Notes under the pieces: generated by a model
Databases searched by the model: none
Told to the model about the DNA's origin: nothing
What the model saw: the letters and a program-made list of their open reading frames with translations, nothing else
Translations under genes and position numbers: made by a program
Source of the DNA: Rhynchopus sp. YZ270_cl-10
Taxonomy: Eukaryota > Euglenozoa > Diplonemea > Diplonemida > Diplonemidae
Length of the DNA stretch: 64,000 nucleotides
Assembly: GCA_964035575.1 (NCBI GenBank)
Contig: OZ037903.1
Location: 893,001-957,000, forward strand
Reading direction: 5' to 3'
Shown here: positions 42,617-52,451 of the stretch, piece after piece
How positions within the stretch are numbered: position 1 is the first letter of the stretch
Layout: every line of letters begins with the position of its first letter

Positions 42617-44224
42617 ATGAACCCCCCACAACCCCCTTTGGTCTGGAACAACGATGCGTTGGAACGGTGCATCTGTTATAACGCAACGCTAGGAGAGTGG
42701 TGCGGTGATTGCGATGAGATGGTGAGGGCGTGTGTATCGGGGGTGTCTGGGGTGACAGCGCTTGTTGAAGGGCTGGTCTTTCTTCTGTTGTTAGCGCTAT
42801 GCGCATTGTTCATCCGCACACGCCCCGGCATGCAACGACGACAGCACACCGAGCTAGGCCCACACAGCCGCCTCGCAGTACGCTCTGGAGTAGCCATCCT
42901 CTCAATTCTCTCGCTCCTCAGCGCGCTCTGCACTGTCGTCTTTGCCTCAAAACTCCACACCACCCTTACCCCTCCGAACAACACCGTCACGCTCTCCATC
43001 CAATCCATGACCACCCTCTTTTCTACCCTCCAAAACACTGTCTCCATCCCTCTCCACAACGAAGCCATCCAACACGCACTATCCTCTCTAAAGGACGACC
43101 AAGATGCGGTCTTCTTTTGGCTGACCTTTGCGCAATTTGCCGGGGCAGGAGGCGTGGTAGCTATGGTAGGGGTCCTGGCAGTGGTGGCTATAGTGTTGAC
43201 AGGAGGGGAAGGCGCACAGCCGCACACTATGACGCCCTACGGCGGAGAGAGACGTCCGTTGCTGGGTTCGCCGGTGTTGTCGAACCTGCAGGGGGCTGGG
43301 CACACCTCGCATGGGCTGGTGTGCTCTTCTGAGTCCGTCTCTTCGGAGGAAGCGGCACCTACGTCGAGTATAGTGTCCCTGCGGACGATCCAATCGTGCG
43401 CTGGAGAGGAGGAGAAGCCACGAAAAAAAAGTGTCACATTTCAGATCGATTCCCCGAGGGGTTCGTTTCGGTCTGAAGGGGGTGGCCGGGGGAGGTGTGG
43501 GCCGTGTTGTCTCTCGGTTGTGGGTGTTGCGGCGTTTGTGACGGTGTTGGTGGCGCAAATGGTGGTGGGTGGAGGATATATCTTTGCCTCTCACGTTTGT
43601 ACAGATTACGGAAGTGTAGAGACCGTTGTTTCGCAGTACATTTCAGTCGGATCTGCCGCAAATTTCTCGCAATATCCGTCCGGAAACTCATATCGTGATG
43701 CAATAGAAACCGCAATTCTGCTTCCTTCCACCCTCCAAACAGCGTATCTCGAAAAGGAGGTCTACGAGCTTGGGGATAATGGAGAAATTTGCCCGACCGG
43801 GAATTCATCGTTATGTGCTGCATGCAAGCTTTATTTTGATTGTGAGACTGCGAAATTTGCGTCCTTCGAAGGGGTCTATGTGGTCATTACTGAAGGGTCA
43901 TCCCTCCGATCGGATCCGGGTGTGACGATGCAGGGGTGCAACGATACTGCAGTGGCGGGGTGTGCTGAAGCGCAGAAGGTGGTTGCAGGGTATTCCTTTA
44001 CCGCAGACGAGCAGATTCCTCAGGTACAACGCCTTACCCAGCCTTTGAGTACTGGAGGCCCCTTTGATGGGCTGTTGGCAAGTATCGAGCGAGACGTATG
44101 CGAAAAGAAGAACAGCGCACAACAGCGGGTTTCCGCACTAAACGCAGCCCTCGCGACATCCTCATTGTTTCTCTTAGGAGCGATCGGGATGCTTTCTGCA
44201 GTCACCGTACATCTGAGTCGATAG
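42617..44224 (+). CDS. Multi-pass membrane protein with Cys-containing ectodomain
   Basis: This protein of 535 residues is of no recognised family. Hydrophobic segments lie at about 42-62 (VEGLVFLLLLALCALFI), 89-112 (VAILSILSLLSALCTVVFA), 167-197 (AGGVVAMVGVLAVVAIVL), 298-325 (VVGVAAFVTVLVAQMVVGGG) and the C-terminus (SSLFLLGAIGMLSAVTV). Between the third and fourth lies a Ser/Glu-rich probably cytosolic loop (about 200-295). After the fourth comes a region of about 180 residues with many Cys (ICPTGNSSLCAACKLYFDCE), likely outside the cell or in a lumen. I infer a surface or vacuolar membrane protein. The start MNPPQPPLVW follows a likely SL acceptor at 42572. Confidence 0.75.
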   Translation: MNPPQPPLVWNNDALERCICYNATLGEWCGDCDEMVRACVSGVSGVTALVEGLVFLLLLALCALFIRTRPGMQRRQHTELGPHSRLAVRSGVAILSILSLLSALCTVVFASKLHTTLTPPNNTVTLSIQSMTTLFSTLQNTVSIPLHNEAIQHALSSLKDDQDAVFFWLTFAQFAGAGGVVAMVGVLAVVAIVLTGGEGAQPHTMTPYGGERRPLLGSPVLSNLQGAGHTSHGLVCSSESVSSEEAAPTSSIVSLRTIQSCAGEEEKPRKKSVTFQIDSPRGSFRSEGGGRGRCGPCCLSVVGVAAFVTVLVAQMVVGGGYIFASHVCTDYGSVETVVSQYISVGSAANFSQYPSGNSYRDAIETAILLPSTLQTAYLEKEVYELGDNGEICPTGNSSLCAACKLYFDCETAKFASFEGVYVVITEGSSLRSDPGVTMQGCNDTAVAGCAEAQKVVAGYSFTADEQIPQVQRLTQPLSTGGPFDGLLASIERDVCEKKNSAQQRVSALNAALATSSLFLLGAIGMLSAVTVHLSR

Positions 44225-44277
44225 AGATGGGTTTTTTTTGGTACACTGTTCACGAGAGGTATTTCAAACTTTCTTTT

Positions 44278-44382
44278 TGATGTAAACCATAGAACTGCAT
44301 GGTTGGGTGTCCACCCTCCGGTGCAGTCATACCAAGGTACACTGTTCACGAGAGGGTTGTTGTATTTCAACTCTACTTTTTA
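44278..44382 (+). repeat. Composite hairpin modules C and B
   Basis: GATGTAAACCATAGAACTGC, then ATGGTTGGGTGTCCACCC (stem GGGTG/CACCC), then GGTACACTGTTCACGAGAGG, GTTGTTGTATTTCAACTC and a pyrimidine tract. Confidence 0.75.
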
Positions 44383-44752
44383 TATCATCCGCCGATGAAC
44401 GGTAAGGTGTTTGTGCACGGTACACTTTTCTTTAGATGAGAAGAGCCCATTCCACTATTTGTCGAGGTTGTAAAATAGGATTGCAGGTTTTTGAATGGGA
44501 AGGGGTGGGGGTGGGGGATGCGATGGTACTTTAAATACAACATTCTGTGGTGGTAATGGTGAACCCTCAGGATGTAATTTTTGAGGGAGGGAGGGTTTTG
44601 TTAGAAAATATTGGTCGTAAGGTGGGGGGGGTGAATAAACATTTTTTTTTGTAAGTTTGTGGTGTTCATTTCGTGGTGAGAGAGAGAGAGAGAGATGCAT
44701 ATTTCTTCTCCATTTGCTTTGTTGTGCCTATTTTGATTCGTGTTGATGTTAT

Positions 44753-44857
44753 TACAGCAACACAACAAACACCGGAAGGGGTAAAGCCTATTTGGGATTT
44801 CAAAAACTCTGAAAAAGGCTTTTTTTTTAAATACCCCCGATGTTTGTTGTTACTGTA
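44753..44857. repeat. Short inverted-repeat element E8b
   Basis: Inverted termini (TACAGCAACACAACAAACA and its near-complement ending TTGTTGTTACTGTA) enclose a second hairpin (AAAGCCT/AAGGCTTT) and the block GGGATTTCAAAAACTCT shared with E8a. Confidence 0.7.
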
Positions 44858-45720
44858 GTTCCTATTCTGTATTATCACTCCTCTTTTTTTCTTTTCTGAC
44901 AAACCTTCTCCGGGACATTTGTGGTAAGATAGTTGTATGTACGGACAGACATTTATCTTTTTTTTTTCCCCTTTTATTGGAAAGATGACGCCAACTATTC
45001 CTCCATCTTTTCAAAAAAAGAAAAATCTAAAACATGGTTCGCGATTTTACCCCCAAAAGCCCGAAGGTGCTATGAAATATCGCGGGGTCAGCAATACCAG
45101 AATAAAATCACTTTTTCCCCTCCGTTTTGCACGTCAGGTTTCTCCTTTGGCCCAAAGAGGCACTTCGTGAAGGCTCACGATGCAGTCTCTTGGGGGTTAG
45201 GACTGCGGCTCGATAACCCCCCCAGTGTAGGGTGCTGTTCAGCCTCCGTTCACAATGTGCACCTTTTTTCAATCATTTTCAGCTCATTATTTGTTTTCAA
45301 CCCAATGAAACGTTGTTTTCCTTTGTTTCTGTTTCCGTCAATTTTTCAAAACTCCCGCTACGCCAATAGACGTTGCTGCGGGGGGGATGGGAGGGGGGTT
45401 GGTTGCTCATGTCTATCGTATACAGTAACCATGTGCCCCCGGTAACATGATAAATGATATTTGCATGTTACGTTATGTGATAGCTGCATGTGTTTACCTG
45501 CATTTCGTGCAAAAAAGCATGTCAGTATTACCATGTTGTCAAGAAAAATAGCATATGACACCGTGTGCGTGCGTAAGACAGTGTGGGTACCGTTGGGGAA
45601 ATTTGCCTTTTGAGGTGTGGGTTCAGATGAACATCCCCTTTTTGAGGGTGGACCTGAGCAACGGGACGCTTTCATCTCGCAAGCCTTTTTTTCTCTTGGT
45701 TTGGTTGTGCGTTCATCCCA

Positions 45721-45765
45721 GATGGCTGGCATCGTACAGCGAGGTCAGTCGGAGGTGCCTGCATC
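45721..45765 (+). repeat. Hairpin module D copy
   Basis: GATGGCTGGCATCGTACAGC...GGAGGTGCCTGCATC. The outer stem is GATG/CATC, the inner GGCA/TGCC, with a TG bulge on the 3' side. Closely matches 6299-6350 and 51008-51050. Confidence 0.75.
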
Positions 45766-45788
45766 AATAACCACCGTTTGTTTTTAAA

Positions 45789-45815
45789 GATGTGTGCACC
45801 AGAGGCACATTCATC
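45789..45815 (+). repeat. Hairpin module G, clear copy
   Basis: GATG-TGTGC-ACCAGAG-GCACA-TT-CATC, followed by AATACAACTTTCTTTTTTT. Same layout as module A with a wholly different inner stem. Confidence 0.8.
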
Positions 45816-46079
45816 AATACAACTTTCTTTTTTTGCTTTCGCTGCGCTAGGAAGTAAAAGTTTTCTCCCCAAACCAAAAGTACGAGCTTAGAACCTCGTC
45901 TCATTTGTGTCTTGCGTCTGCAGACAGGTGTTTGCATTTTCAAAAAGAATTTTTTTTTATGTGAAGAACGGGCGCATACGCTGCAATGTTTTCTGTTCTC
46001 CTGAATTGAAAGTATATGAATGTTCCAATTGATGCAACAAGAGAGACACTTCATCTTTCCGTGTTTTTTTTTTAGGTGA

Positions 46080-46199
46080 CTACACGGTGGACTGGTCCAG
46101 TACTTTGACCAGTCAGTTTTTGATCGGTCAACCTGAGAAAATGTACTGGTCATAGACCAGTACTTACCAAGGCTTTGCCTCGACCAGTCCATCGTGTAG
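46080..46199. repeat. Short inverted-repeat element E7
   Basis: Arms CTACACGGTGGACTGGTC and GACCAGTCCATCGTGTAG (one mismatch) enclose further GACCAGT/ACTGGTC pairs, giving a 120-bp foldback. It interrupts what looks like a module A copy (GGTGACTA...) just at its start. No convincing target duplication. Confidence 0.65.
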
Positions 46200-46306
46200 A
46201 CAAGGGGGTCTGTTGTGTTCTTCTCAGAACTTTTGGGTTTCCTGTTTTTTGAGGTCACTAAGGGGCTGCTAACCCGATGGTCTAAAAATCAAACAATTCA
46301 TTCAAA

Positions 46307-46415
46307 GTCGCTAAGCACGACAGGCTTGAGGTCATCTTGCAATTCTTCTTTGTGGTTTTCTGGTACACTGTCACGAGAGGGCTTTGTATTTCAAGTCAAC
46401 CCCCCCTTTTTTTTT
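46307..46415 (+). repeat. Adjacent hairpin modules A and B
   Basis: Module A (CTAAGC-ACGACAG-GCTTGAG, with a wobble pair) at 46307-46352 is followed by module B (GGTACACTGTCACGAGAGGG, then CTTTGTATTTCAAGTCAAC) at 46362-46415, about 260 bp upstream of the next gene. Confidence 0.75.
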
Positions 46416-46674
46416 CCCTTCGTAAGAAGTTGGTGACCCCCCACCCTTGCCGCCTTTTGTGTTCTATTGTGGAAAGTGTACCTTTGTTCCCCTCCTCTCC
46501 TCACATCCTTTGGATTCATTCATCTTCAAAAAAAATTCTTTTTGAACGTCAAAAAAAAAAAAGGATCTCTTTTAAACCATCACGCTATTCAGTAATCACA
46601 CCCTGCAGGGGAGATTTTTTTTATTTCTTTTTTGTTTTTCCCAAACTTATTCAACCTTTTTTAAAAAAAAAAGG

Positions 46675-47232
46675 ATGTCGGGTTTAACCCGGGAGGTAGT
46701 GTGCAGGGCTGTTACGCTGTATGGGGAGGCGTGGAAGAACCAGGATGAGGGTGCTATTGCGGCGCTGTTTACAGAGGATGGGAGGTACATAGAACGTAAT
46801 GGAACCGATGGGGGGACCTTCTGTGGGCGTGAGGCGATCAAGGCGTATTGGGCGAAGCAGATTATTGCAAAACAGAGTGACATTGCCTTTGAGCATGTCG
46901 TGGATGATATGATTCTTGACTCCCTCAGAGGGGTTGCCACCGTGAAGTGGGTGGCATCGTTTATGAGTGAGGGCAGGCGGGTGGAGTTTACACAGATTGC
47001 GTTGTTGTCGTTTGTTCGTGATGGGGAGGAGGAGGAGGAGGAGGTTGGCAGCTTCCTCATTGCCGAGCTAGAGGAATACTGGCATTCGTGGATGACAGAC
47101 AAACGGAAGAAAGGTGAGATCATCGTTCACAGTAGACGTCCCAATAAATCAAAGGATCTTCAAGCCGCCCTATCACGGATTCGTCAAAAAGGGACTACAG
47201 TACCATGTCTAGCTGACTATATTATGCCATAA
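46675..47232 (+). CDS. NTF2-like / SnoaL-like fold protein
   Basis: This protein of 185 residues begins MSGLTREVVCRAVTLYGEAW. The first 130 residues have the NTF2-like pattern: an N-terminal helix with W, DEGAIAALFTEDGRYIE, GREAIKAYWAKQI, then alternating strands (GVATVKWVASFMSEGRRVEF, TQIALLSF, AELEEYW). This cone-shaped fold is used by SnoaL-type enzymes, ketosteroid isomerase relatives and protein-binding domains, so no reaction can be assigned. An acidic Glu run (about 120-127) replaces a loop. The last 50 residues are basic and may be unstructured. The start ATG follows an A-run. Confidence 0.8.
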   Translation: MSGLTREVVCRAVTLYGEAWKNQDEGAIAALFTEDGRYIERNGTDGGTFCGREAIKAYWAKQIIAKQSDIAFEHVVDDMILDSLRGVATVKWVASFMSEGRRVEFTQIALLSFVRDGEEEEEEVGSFLIAELEEYWHSWMTDKRKKGEIIVHSRRPNKSKDLQAALSRIRQKGTTVPCLADYIMP

Positions 47233-47563
47233 CAGAAAGAAGGATTTTTTGAAATTGATTTGTTTAAGAACAGAGCGGCTTTTAGGTAGCGCATCCTTTT
47301 ATCGATTTTCCCCACCCCATTTCGAGTTTCTGCATTAAAAAAAAACAGAAATTATTTGGGTTCATTTGTTAGGTTTGGACCTTCCCAATTTGATATTTTT
47401 ATTCCTACGAAGCTTGCTTTAAAGGAGAAATAGTACGGTCACCAATCATCCCTCTGGAGGATTGTGCAATCAACGAAAACAACCTTACTTACCCTACCAA
47501 TCCTACGATTTTTACCCCATTTTTTTCCCGCAGTGGCAACACCCCACTCCCTTTACACAAAAG
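47233..47563. other. Short spacer
   Basis: T-rich 3' region. The block at 47401-47512 (ATTCCTACGAAGCTTGCTTT...CCTACGATTTT) is a close copy of 10674-10800, another dispersed repeat. A likely SL acceptor (TTTTTTCCCGCAG) ends at 47533. Confidence 0.6.
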
Positions 47564-48786
47564 ATGCCCACCGAAGGGAGTTCCCTAAACAGTTGGCCCT
47601 CCCTTTGTGCAGCGGGGGCAAGCATTAGTGTTGCGTGCATGGTGGCGTTTCGTGGGTATCACCATGATGTGAAGACTGTGCAGGGCTCTTTGGAAGATTG
47701 CAGAGAGAGCGCGCCTCGGACACCTTCACCTCACACACCAGCCCAACCACCGCATCGTGAGGTGCAGCAGCCACCACCGCTGCTTCATCTCAGCGACTCT
47801 ATCTCCACCTCCGCCTCCACCGACTGCGATACTTCCTCTCAGCACACCCCCGAATCCAGCAGTCTCGGTGAGCCCAGCGAACTGCACAGCCCCCGGCACA
47901 TCCACCACCGTCGGCACAGTGAGGAGACCTGCGTTTCGTCTGAACCGTCGCTCCCGTCGTCGCCAACGGAAAGGGAAGGAGACGGCGGTGAGTGCTTCGG
48001 CGACACGTGTAGTGTGTTTAGTGACATTCCGCCAGAGCCCCCAGTGAATTCGCCGTCGCCGGAGTGTCAGAGGTTTGTTTTGTCGTCGTTTGAGGGGTTG
48101 TTGAGCAGCCCGCCAGTGGCGTTAGTTGCGAGGGGTGGTGGTGGTGGTGGTGGTGGTGGTGGAGGTGGGGGTGGTGAGGCCGGTCGTCTCCACCACCGTG
48201 GCTCGCATCTGCACCGCAATGTGTCTGTCGCAGTGGAAGGCAAGCAGCTCCGTGATACCCCAGGCTACATGCCCCCCGCCTCGCCAGAGAGCAGAGAGAG
48301 GGACGACCGAGACACACAGCAGGCATTCATCAAGGCGATCATCGAGGCACAGCGGGAGAAGATTGCTGGGTTGGAGGAGGTGGTTGAGGTGTGGCTTTTC
48401 CCCCCCTCCCCTTCAATCTTGCCCCCAGACTTTCAATCATTTTCAACTCTTAACAGAACTACAAAAAGGTGCAGACCGATGGACTTGGTGGTGCGGTGGA
48501 CGTGATCGTGCAGCAGGGCCGCATGATCGACTCTCAACGCATGGAGATCCTGAAGCTCAAGGCACAACACTGCGAGGGCCACGAACGTGCAAGCATGCAG
48601 CGCCGTGCGTCCATGCCCAGTCTCTCCTCCCTAGCCACACAGGACACTTTCCCCAACGATGACAAGACACCCCTCAGCAAAACCCTAGGCCGAACCCGCA
48701 CCGACCGTGCCTCAGCCCGATACAGGTCAAAAAGCCCGCTCCCTCATTTGCTCACAAGAGGGGCTGTCGATCTCAATACCGTGTAA
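47564..48786 (+). CDS. Disordered protein with N-terminal hydrophobic segment and coiled coil; two exons
   Basis: Exon 1 is 47564-48388 and exon 2 is 48457-48786, giving 384 residues; the 68-nt intron starts GTGTGG (a weak donor, with an alternative at 48380) and ends TTAACAG. Residues about 10-30 (WPSLCAAGASISVACMVAF) may be a membrane anchor. The middle is Ser/Pro/Thr-rich with a Gly run (14 Gly) encoded by GGT repeats. From about 245 a helix runs across the splice (FIKAIIEAQREKIAGLEEVV, then NYKKVQTDGLGG...SQRMEILKLKAQ), a probable coiled coil. The C-terminus is basic and Ser-rich. Similar in layout to the gene at 32702. Function unknown. Confidence 0.65.
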
Positions 48787-48859
48787 GGAACTGGTCTCGT
48801 ATGTCCTATTCTTAGGGGACGTTTTCAGATTTTTTTTCTTCCAGTGCCCTGCGTCTGCC

Positions 48860-48883
48860 GATGAACGGTGAGGCGTTTGCATC
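48860..48883 (+). repeat. Hairpin module H
   Basis: GATG-AACG-GTGAGG-CGTT-TG-CATC: the same outer stem and 3' two-base bulge as modules A and G, with a different inner stem and loop. TTCAAACTGCTCTTTG follows. Confidence 0.75.
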
Positions 48884-49628
48884 TTCAAACTGCTCTTTGT
48901 TTTAGCGAAATGGTGTGGAGAATTTTTGGGGGGGGGTTTTTTTTTGCTCATCTTCACCAGAGTTTCGAAGGAAAACAAATCTTTGTGCAGAAACTCTGGT
49001 CTTCACACCATTTTCTTTTTAGGGACTGCACGGTTCGGATCCATCATATGTCGTGGTCTCGTACTGAGGCACGTTGTCTCGAGAGGTCTTTGCATTTTGA
49101 GTCAATTTTTTTTCTGGCTATTTTTCAAGTCTGTTTTGGGAAACGAATCTAGAATTGACACTTGAAAGGAAATGAAGGAACTTACAATAGTTTTTTTTTA
49201 GTTCAAAAGAAAGAAAAGAAATGTGGACCACATCCTTGGGTGTCTCCACGAATCCAAACCAAGTTTTCAACGAAGCGTGCTGACATCAGCAACCCTCCCA
49301 AATCATCATTTTCGGCAAACATAAAACCAGAGAAAAAACAGAGAGAACCAACTATTTTTTTCCCCTTCCAAATTCTAGATATAGTGTGCACGAGACGGCA
49401 CCTGCATCTTTTGTTTCTTCTTCTCTCTGTTTTTCAAAAAAAAAAAAAAACATAAAAACGTTACTGGGGGGTCAGATGCAAGACCCCCCCTAATTAGTAG
49501 ACCCCCTGAGAATTTTTTGACCCCCTATTTTGGGGTAAAAAAAAAGCGAAAATAAGGAACAGCCCTGGTCCGTTCGCTGAATACTGGACCCGGGTCTAGT
49601 ATTCTTGTCGCCCTCCCCCTCCTCCCCC

Positions 49629-49737
49629 CACAGCTGAGAATAAGCCGGGTCCCCGGTCCAGGTCCCAGTCTGGCTGAGAATAACCGGGTCCCCGGTCCCG
49701 GGTCTCCGAGTCTTATTCTCAGCTGTGCCTCCCCCCC
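49629..49737. repeat. Short inverted-repeat element E6b
   Basis: Termini CACAGCTGAGAATAAG in inverted orientation are flanked by CCTCCCCC on both sides (49621-49628 and 49738-49745), a possible but low-complexity target duplication. The internal GGGTCCCCGGTCC blocks match E6a. Confidence 0.65.
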
Positions 49738-50760
49738 AAGTAACCAAATACCACTTCATCTTCTCTTGTATCCAACCCGCTCTTTCTCCCTTCCTTCCCC
49801 TGTTTTTTTTGCAGGGATTCGCTCAAAAAAGAAAACAGACCTTTCTTTTCACAAAGAAATGGGTACGGTGAAAAGGGGCTTTGTTATTTTACGAAACCTC
49901 TGCTTTTTATTTGGTTCCTTATGGGCTATGCGTGCCTACATCCAGTTGAGGGTTTTTGTACTGCCAAAGCACGTATGCGTCACAATATGTGGGATGTACC
50001 AATGTTGAGAACTGCTAAAAAAAACTTTATTTTTTGGTCCAGATTTTCCCAACTACTATGTCCTGACGTATTTACAGCACTTGAAGTTTGAAGGATTCAA
50101 AGGGCGGGGGAGGGGGGTAATTAAGAAGTGCTGTTGACACCAATGTAGGGCAATAAGCTCACTATCATACGGTATAGCTGGGTTGAGGCAAACCCCCAAC
50201 CAAGGCAAGCCCAATAGGGCCAGCTATGTTAGCACTGTTTTTCCCAAGAAGGGAGAAAAATTTAAGTTTTGGTTCTGTTTCTTTTCTTCGTTGTCTTTCT
50301 CGAGTATTATTCTGTTTTTTTGACGTATTACTCGTGTGCACAATAGCGCATTTTGGGTTTTTCTCTCTTTTCTCTCTTTTCGTCTTTTTTGTTTATCCAA
50401 GCGAGAAGCCGTCCTCATCATTCTCCATAGCGTCTTTTACAGAGTTGCGGAGTGGTGTGTGCGTATCTTCGTCTCTTACGGAATGCACGTTAGTCGCTCA
50501 GTGTTCTGTCTCCAAGGGATGTGTTCATTTTTCTGGCTTTTTTTTGGTAATTGAGCAATCAGCGAAAAAAAAAACCCCCCTTCCTTTGAGCAACGGGGTT
50601 CGATAACCCGCGGAGTATCAGTGTCTGCGTCCCTGCGTTTGCACTAATCAACTTCACTTTTTTTTATGTTCCTTTTATTATTTCTTCTTTTTCTTTTGCC
50701 ATTGCCATTTAGCCTTTTGGGGGGGAGGGAATTTGTTTTTTTAAACAGAGCATTTGTTAA

Positions 50761-50811
50761 GGTGACTAAGCACGAGAGGCGTAGGGTCATCTAAAAAAGC
50801 TGTTCTCTTTG
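50761..50811 (+). repeat. Hairpin module A copy
   Basis: GGTGA-CTAAGC-ACGAGAG-GCGTAG-GG-TCATC with one stem mismatch, then a pyrimidine tract. Confidence 0.8.
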
Positions 50812-51090
50812 TTTTGTACATTCAATCTGGTTTAACATTCCAATTCTTTTCTGGAATACAACTCAGTTTCTTTCCTTAAAATGCGCGAGTCTCCTTTTGG
50901 GGCCTCATTCGTCTATTTTCCAACTTTAATCATCTTTTTCTTCTTTCCACTAAGTACTAAAGTCCGATCTGTAACAGAGTCACATTTTTTTTTTTGCTTT
51001 CATCCAGATGGCTGGCATCGTACGTGGGTCAGTCGGAGGTGGTTGCATCAACCATTTTTTTTTAAAGGTGGGGTACATTTAGTGTACCTT

Positions 51091-51130
51091 ATACCTTCTA
51101 TTCAGTAGAATAGATAGTATATGAAATGAT
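51091..51130 (+). repeat. Module F, uninterrupted copy
   Basis: CTTCTATTCAGTAGAATAGA then TAGTATATGAAATGATT. This is the best match to the E3 insertion site and shows that site without the insert. Confidence 0.75.
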
Positions 51131-51557
51131 TAAAGGTGGCTGAACCCTCTTAAAAGTTCAGAGTTATTTCACCAAACGGTTGAACGGTGAATCGTTTGCA
51201 CTTTCAACTTCTCTTTTTTTTATTCCCTTTTTATACGAACCTATCAGGAAGGTTTCATGAGGTAACAAACTTCTTTTTTTGTTTACATTGAAAGGCCATT
51301 TGTTTCCCCTCTGGACATTCTTAACCTCCTGATTTTTTTCTTTTCTTCCTCTGTTTTATATTTTGACGGACAAAAAAACCCTTCTTTTCCCACGAACGGC
51401 TCTTGTGAAATAAACCTCCTTCCCCTTCCCCCTCCTTTTTTTTTTTTCCTTTTTGGAAATTCCTCAAAACTCTCATTCCTTCTCCTTCTCTTCCTCTTCC
51501 TTTTTTTCCACCCCCTTTTCCATTTCCTTTTTTAGCGGTTGGGTTTTACACGAAAAA

Positions 51558-52416
51558 ATGTTTCTCAGAAATGTTGTGAGGTTGTCGCAGGATGTGAAGA
51601 TGGCGGTTGATGTGACTGGGATTGGTCAGGCGAAGTGGAGGTCACTACGTGGGGAGACGAGCAAATGTGATATCAAAGCGTGGGTGGATGGGGTCACGAT
51701 TGACAGCGACAGTTTGAGACAGATCCGTGCGTGCGCTGAGCTTCCTATTATACATTCGCACATCGCGGTCATGCCTGACGTTCACTATGGTAAAGCAGCT
51801 ACGGTGGGCACCATCATTCCCACAGTAGGGGCAATCATTCCTGCCGCTGTCGGAGTTGATATCGGGTGTGGTATGGTGGCTGTGGAGACGTCTCTTACTG
51901 CGGATGACCTGCCCGACTCTCTTCGCGATCTGCGTATTAACATTGAAATGCTTGTTCCCCATGGCAGAACGCATAATGGGCAAAAGGGTCTTGACGCAGG
52001 GTCCTGGCGTGGCAACCCAACCGACAGAGTCAAACAGATCTGGAAAAACGAATTGAAGTCCGGGTTTGACAGACTCACCTCCCGCTACCCACGGCTGTCC
52101 TTCACGAATAATGACAACCACCTCGGCACCTTGGGGACCGGAAACCACTTCCTCGAAGTGCATCTCGACGAGCATGATAGGGTCTGGTTGATGATCCACT
52201 CTGGGTCGCGTGGGGTGGGGAATGCGATTGGGTTTTCGTTTATTGAGCACGCAAAGCGCGATATGGGGAAGGTGTGTACAAAAAACAACAACTTCACTAA
52301 TTTTTTCCCTTATCATAAGTATTGCCAAAATGTCAACATACCAAAAAAAGTTTTTGGTTTCGTCTTCACTTCTCTTTCGATGACTCAGAGTCAGGCTTAA
52401 GGTGCATCTTTTCCCC

Positions 52417-52451
<35 letters not shown>

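Larger units (their letters stand above)
44225..46674 (+). other. Gene-free spacer with many dispersed modules
   Basis: It holds module B at 44240-44278, C plus B at 44278-44382, a module H-like piece near 44394, E8b at 44753-44857, an 8-bp-stem hairpin GGGGGTTA...TAACCCCC near 45194-45223, CATGT-rich repeats at 45427-45570, module D at 45721-45765, module G at 45789-45815, E7 at 46080-46199, module A at 46307-46352 and module B at 46362-46415. No coding gene is supported. Confidence 0.65.
48787..51557 (+). other. Gene-free spacer with hairpin modules
   Basis: It holds module H at 48860-48883 (GATG-AACG-GTGAGG-CGTT-TG-CATC), a module C/B-like piece at about 49024-49115, module G at 49384-49407, E6b at 49629-49737, an ACGGGGTTCGATAACCCG hairpin near 50590, module A at 50761-50811, module D at 51008-51050, hairpin GGTACA-TTTAG-TGTACC at 51072-51088, module F at 51091-51130, module A-like at 51135-51175 and module H at 51178-51222. 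A pyrimidine-rich leader with TTTTTTAG at 51535 precedes RtcB. Confidence 0.65.

Noticed and set aside
50588-50612. GGTTCGATAACC motifs (also near 38156 and 45212) as tRNA T-arms
   Set aside because: No acceptor, D or anticodon arms fit around them; they are better explained as small hairpins.
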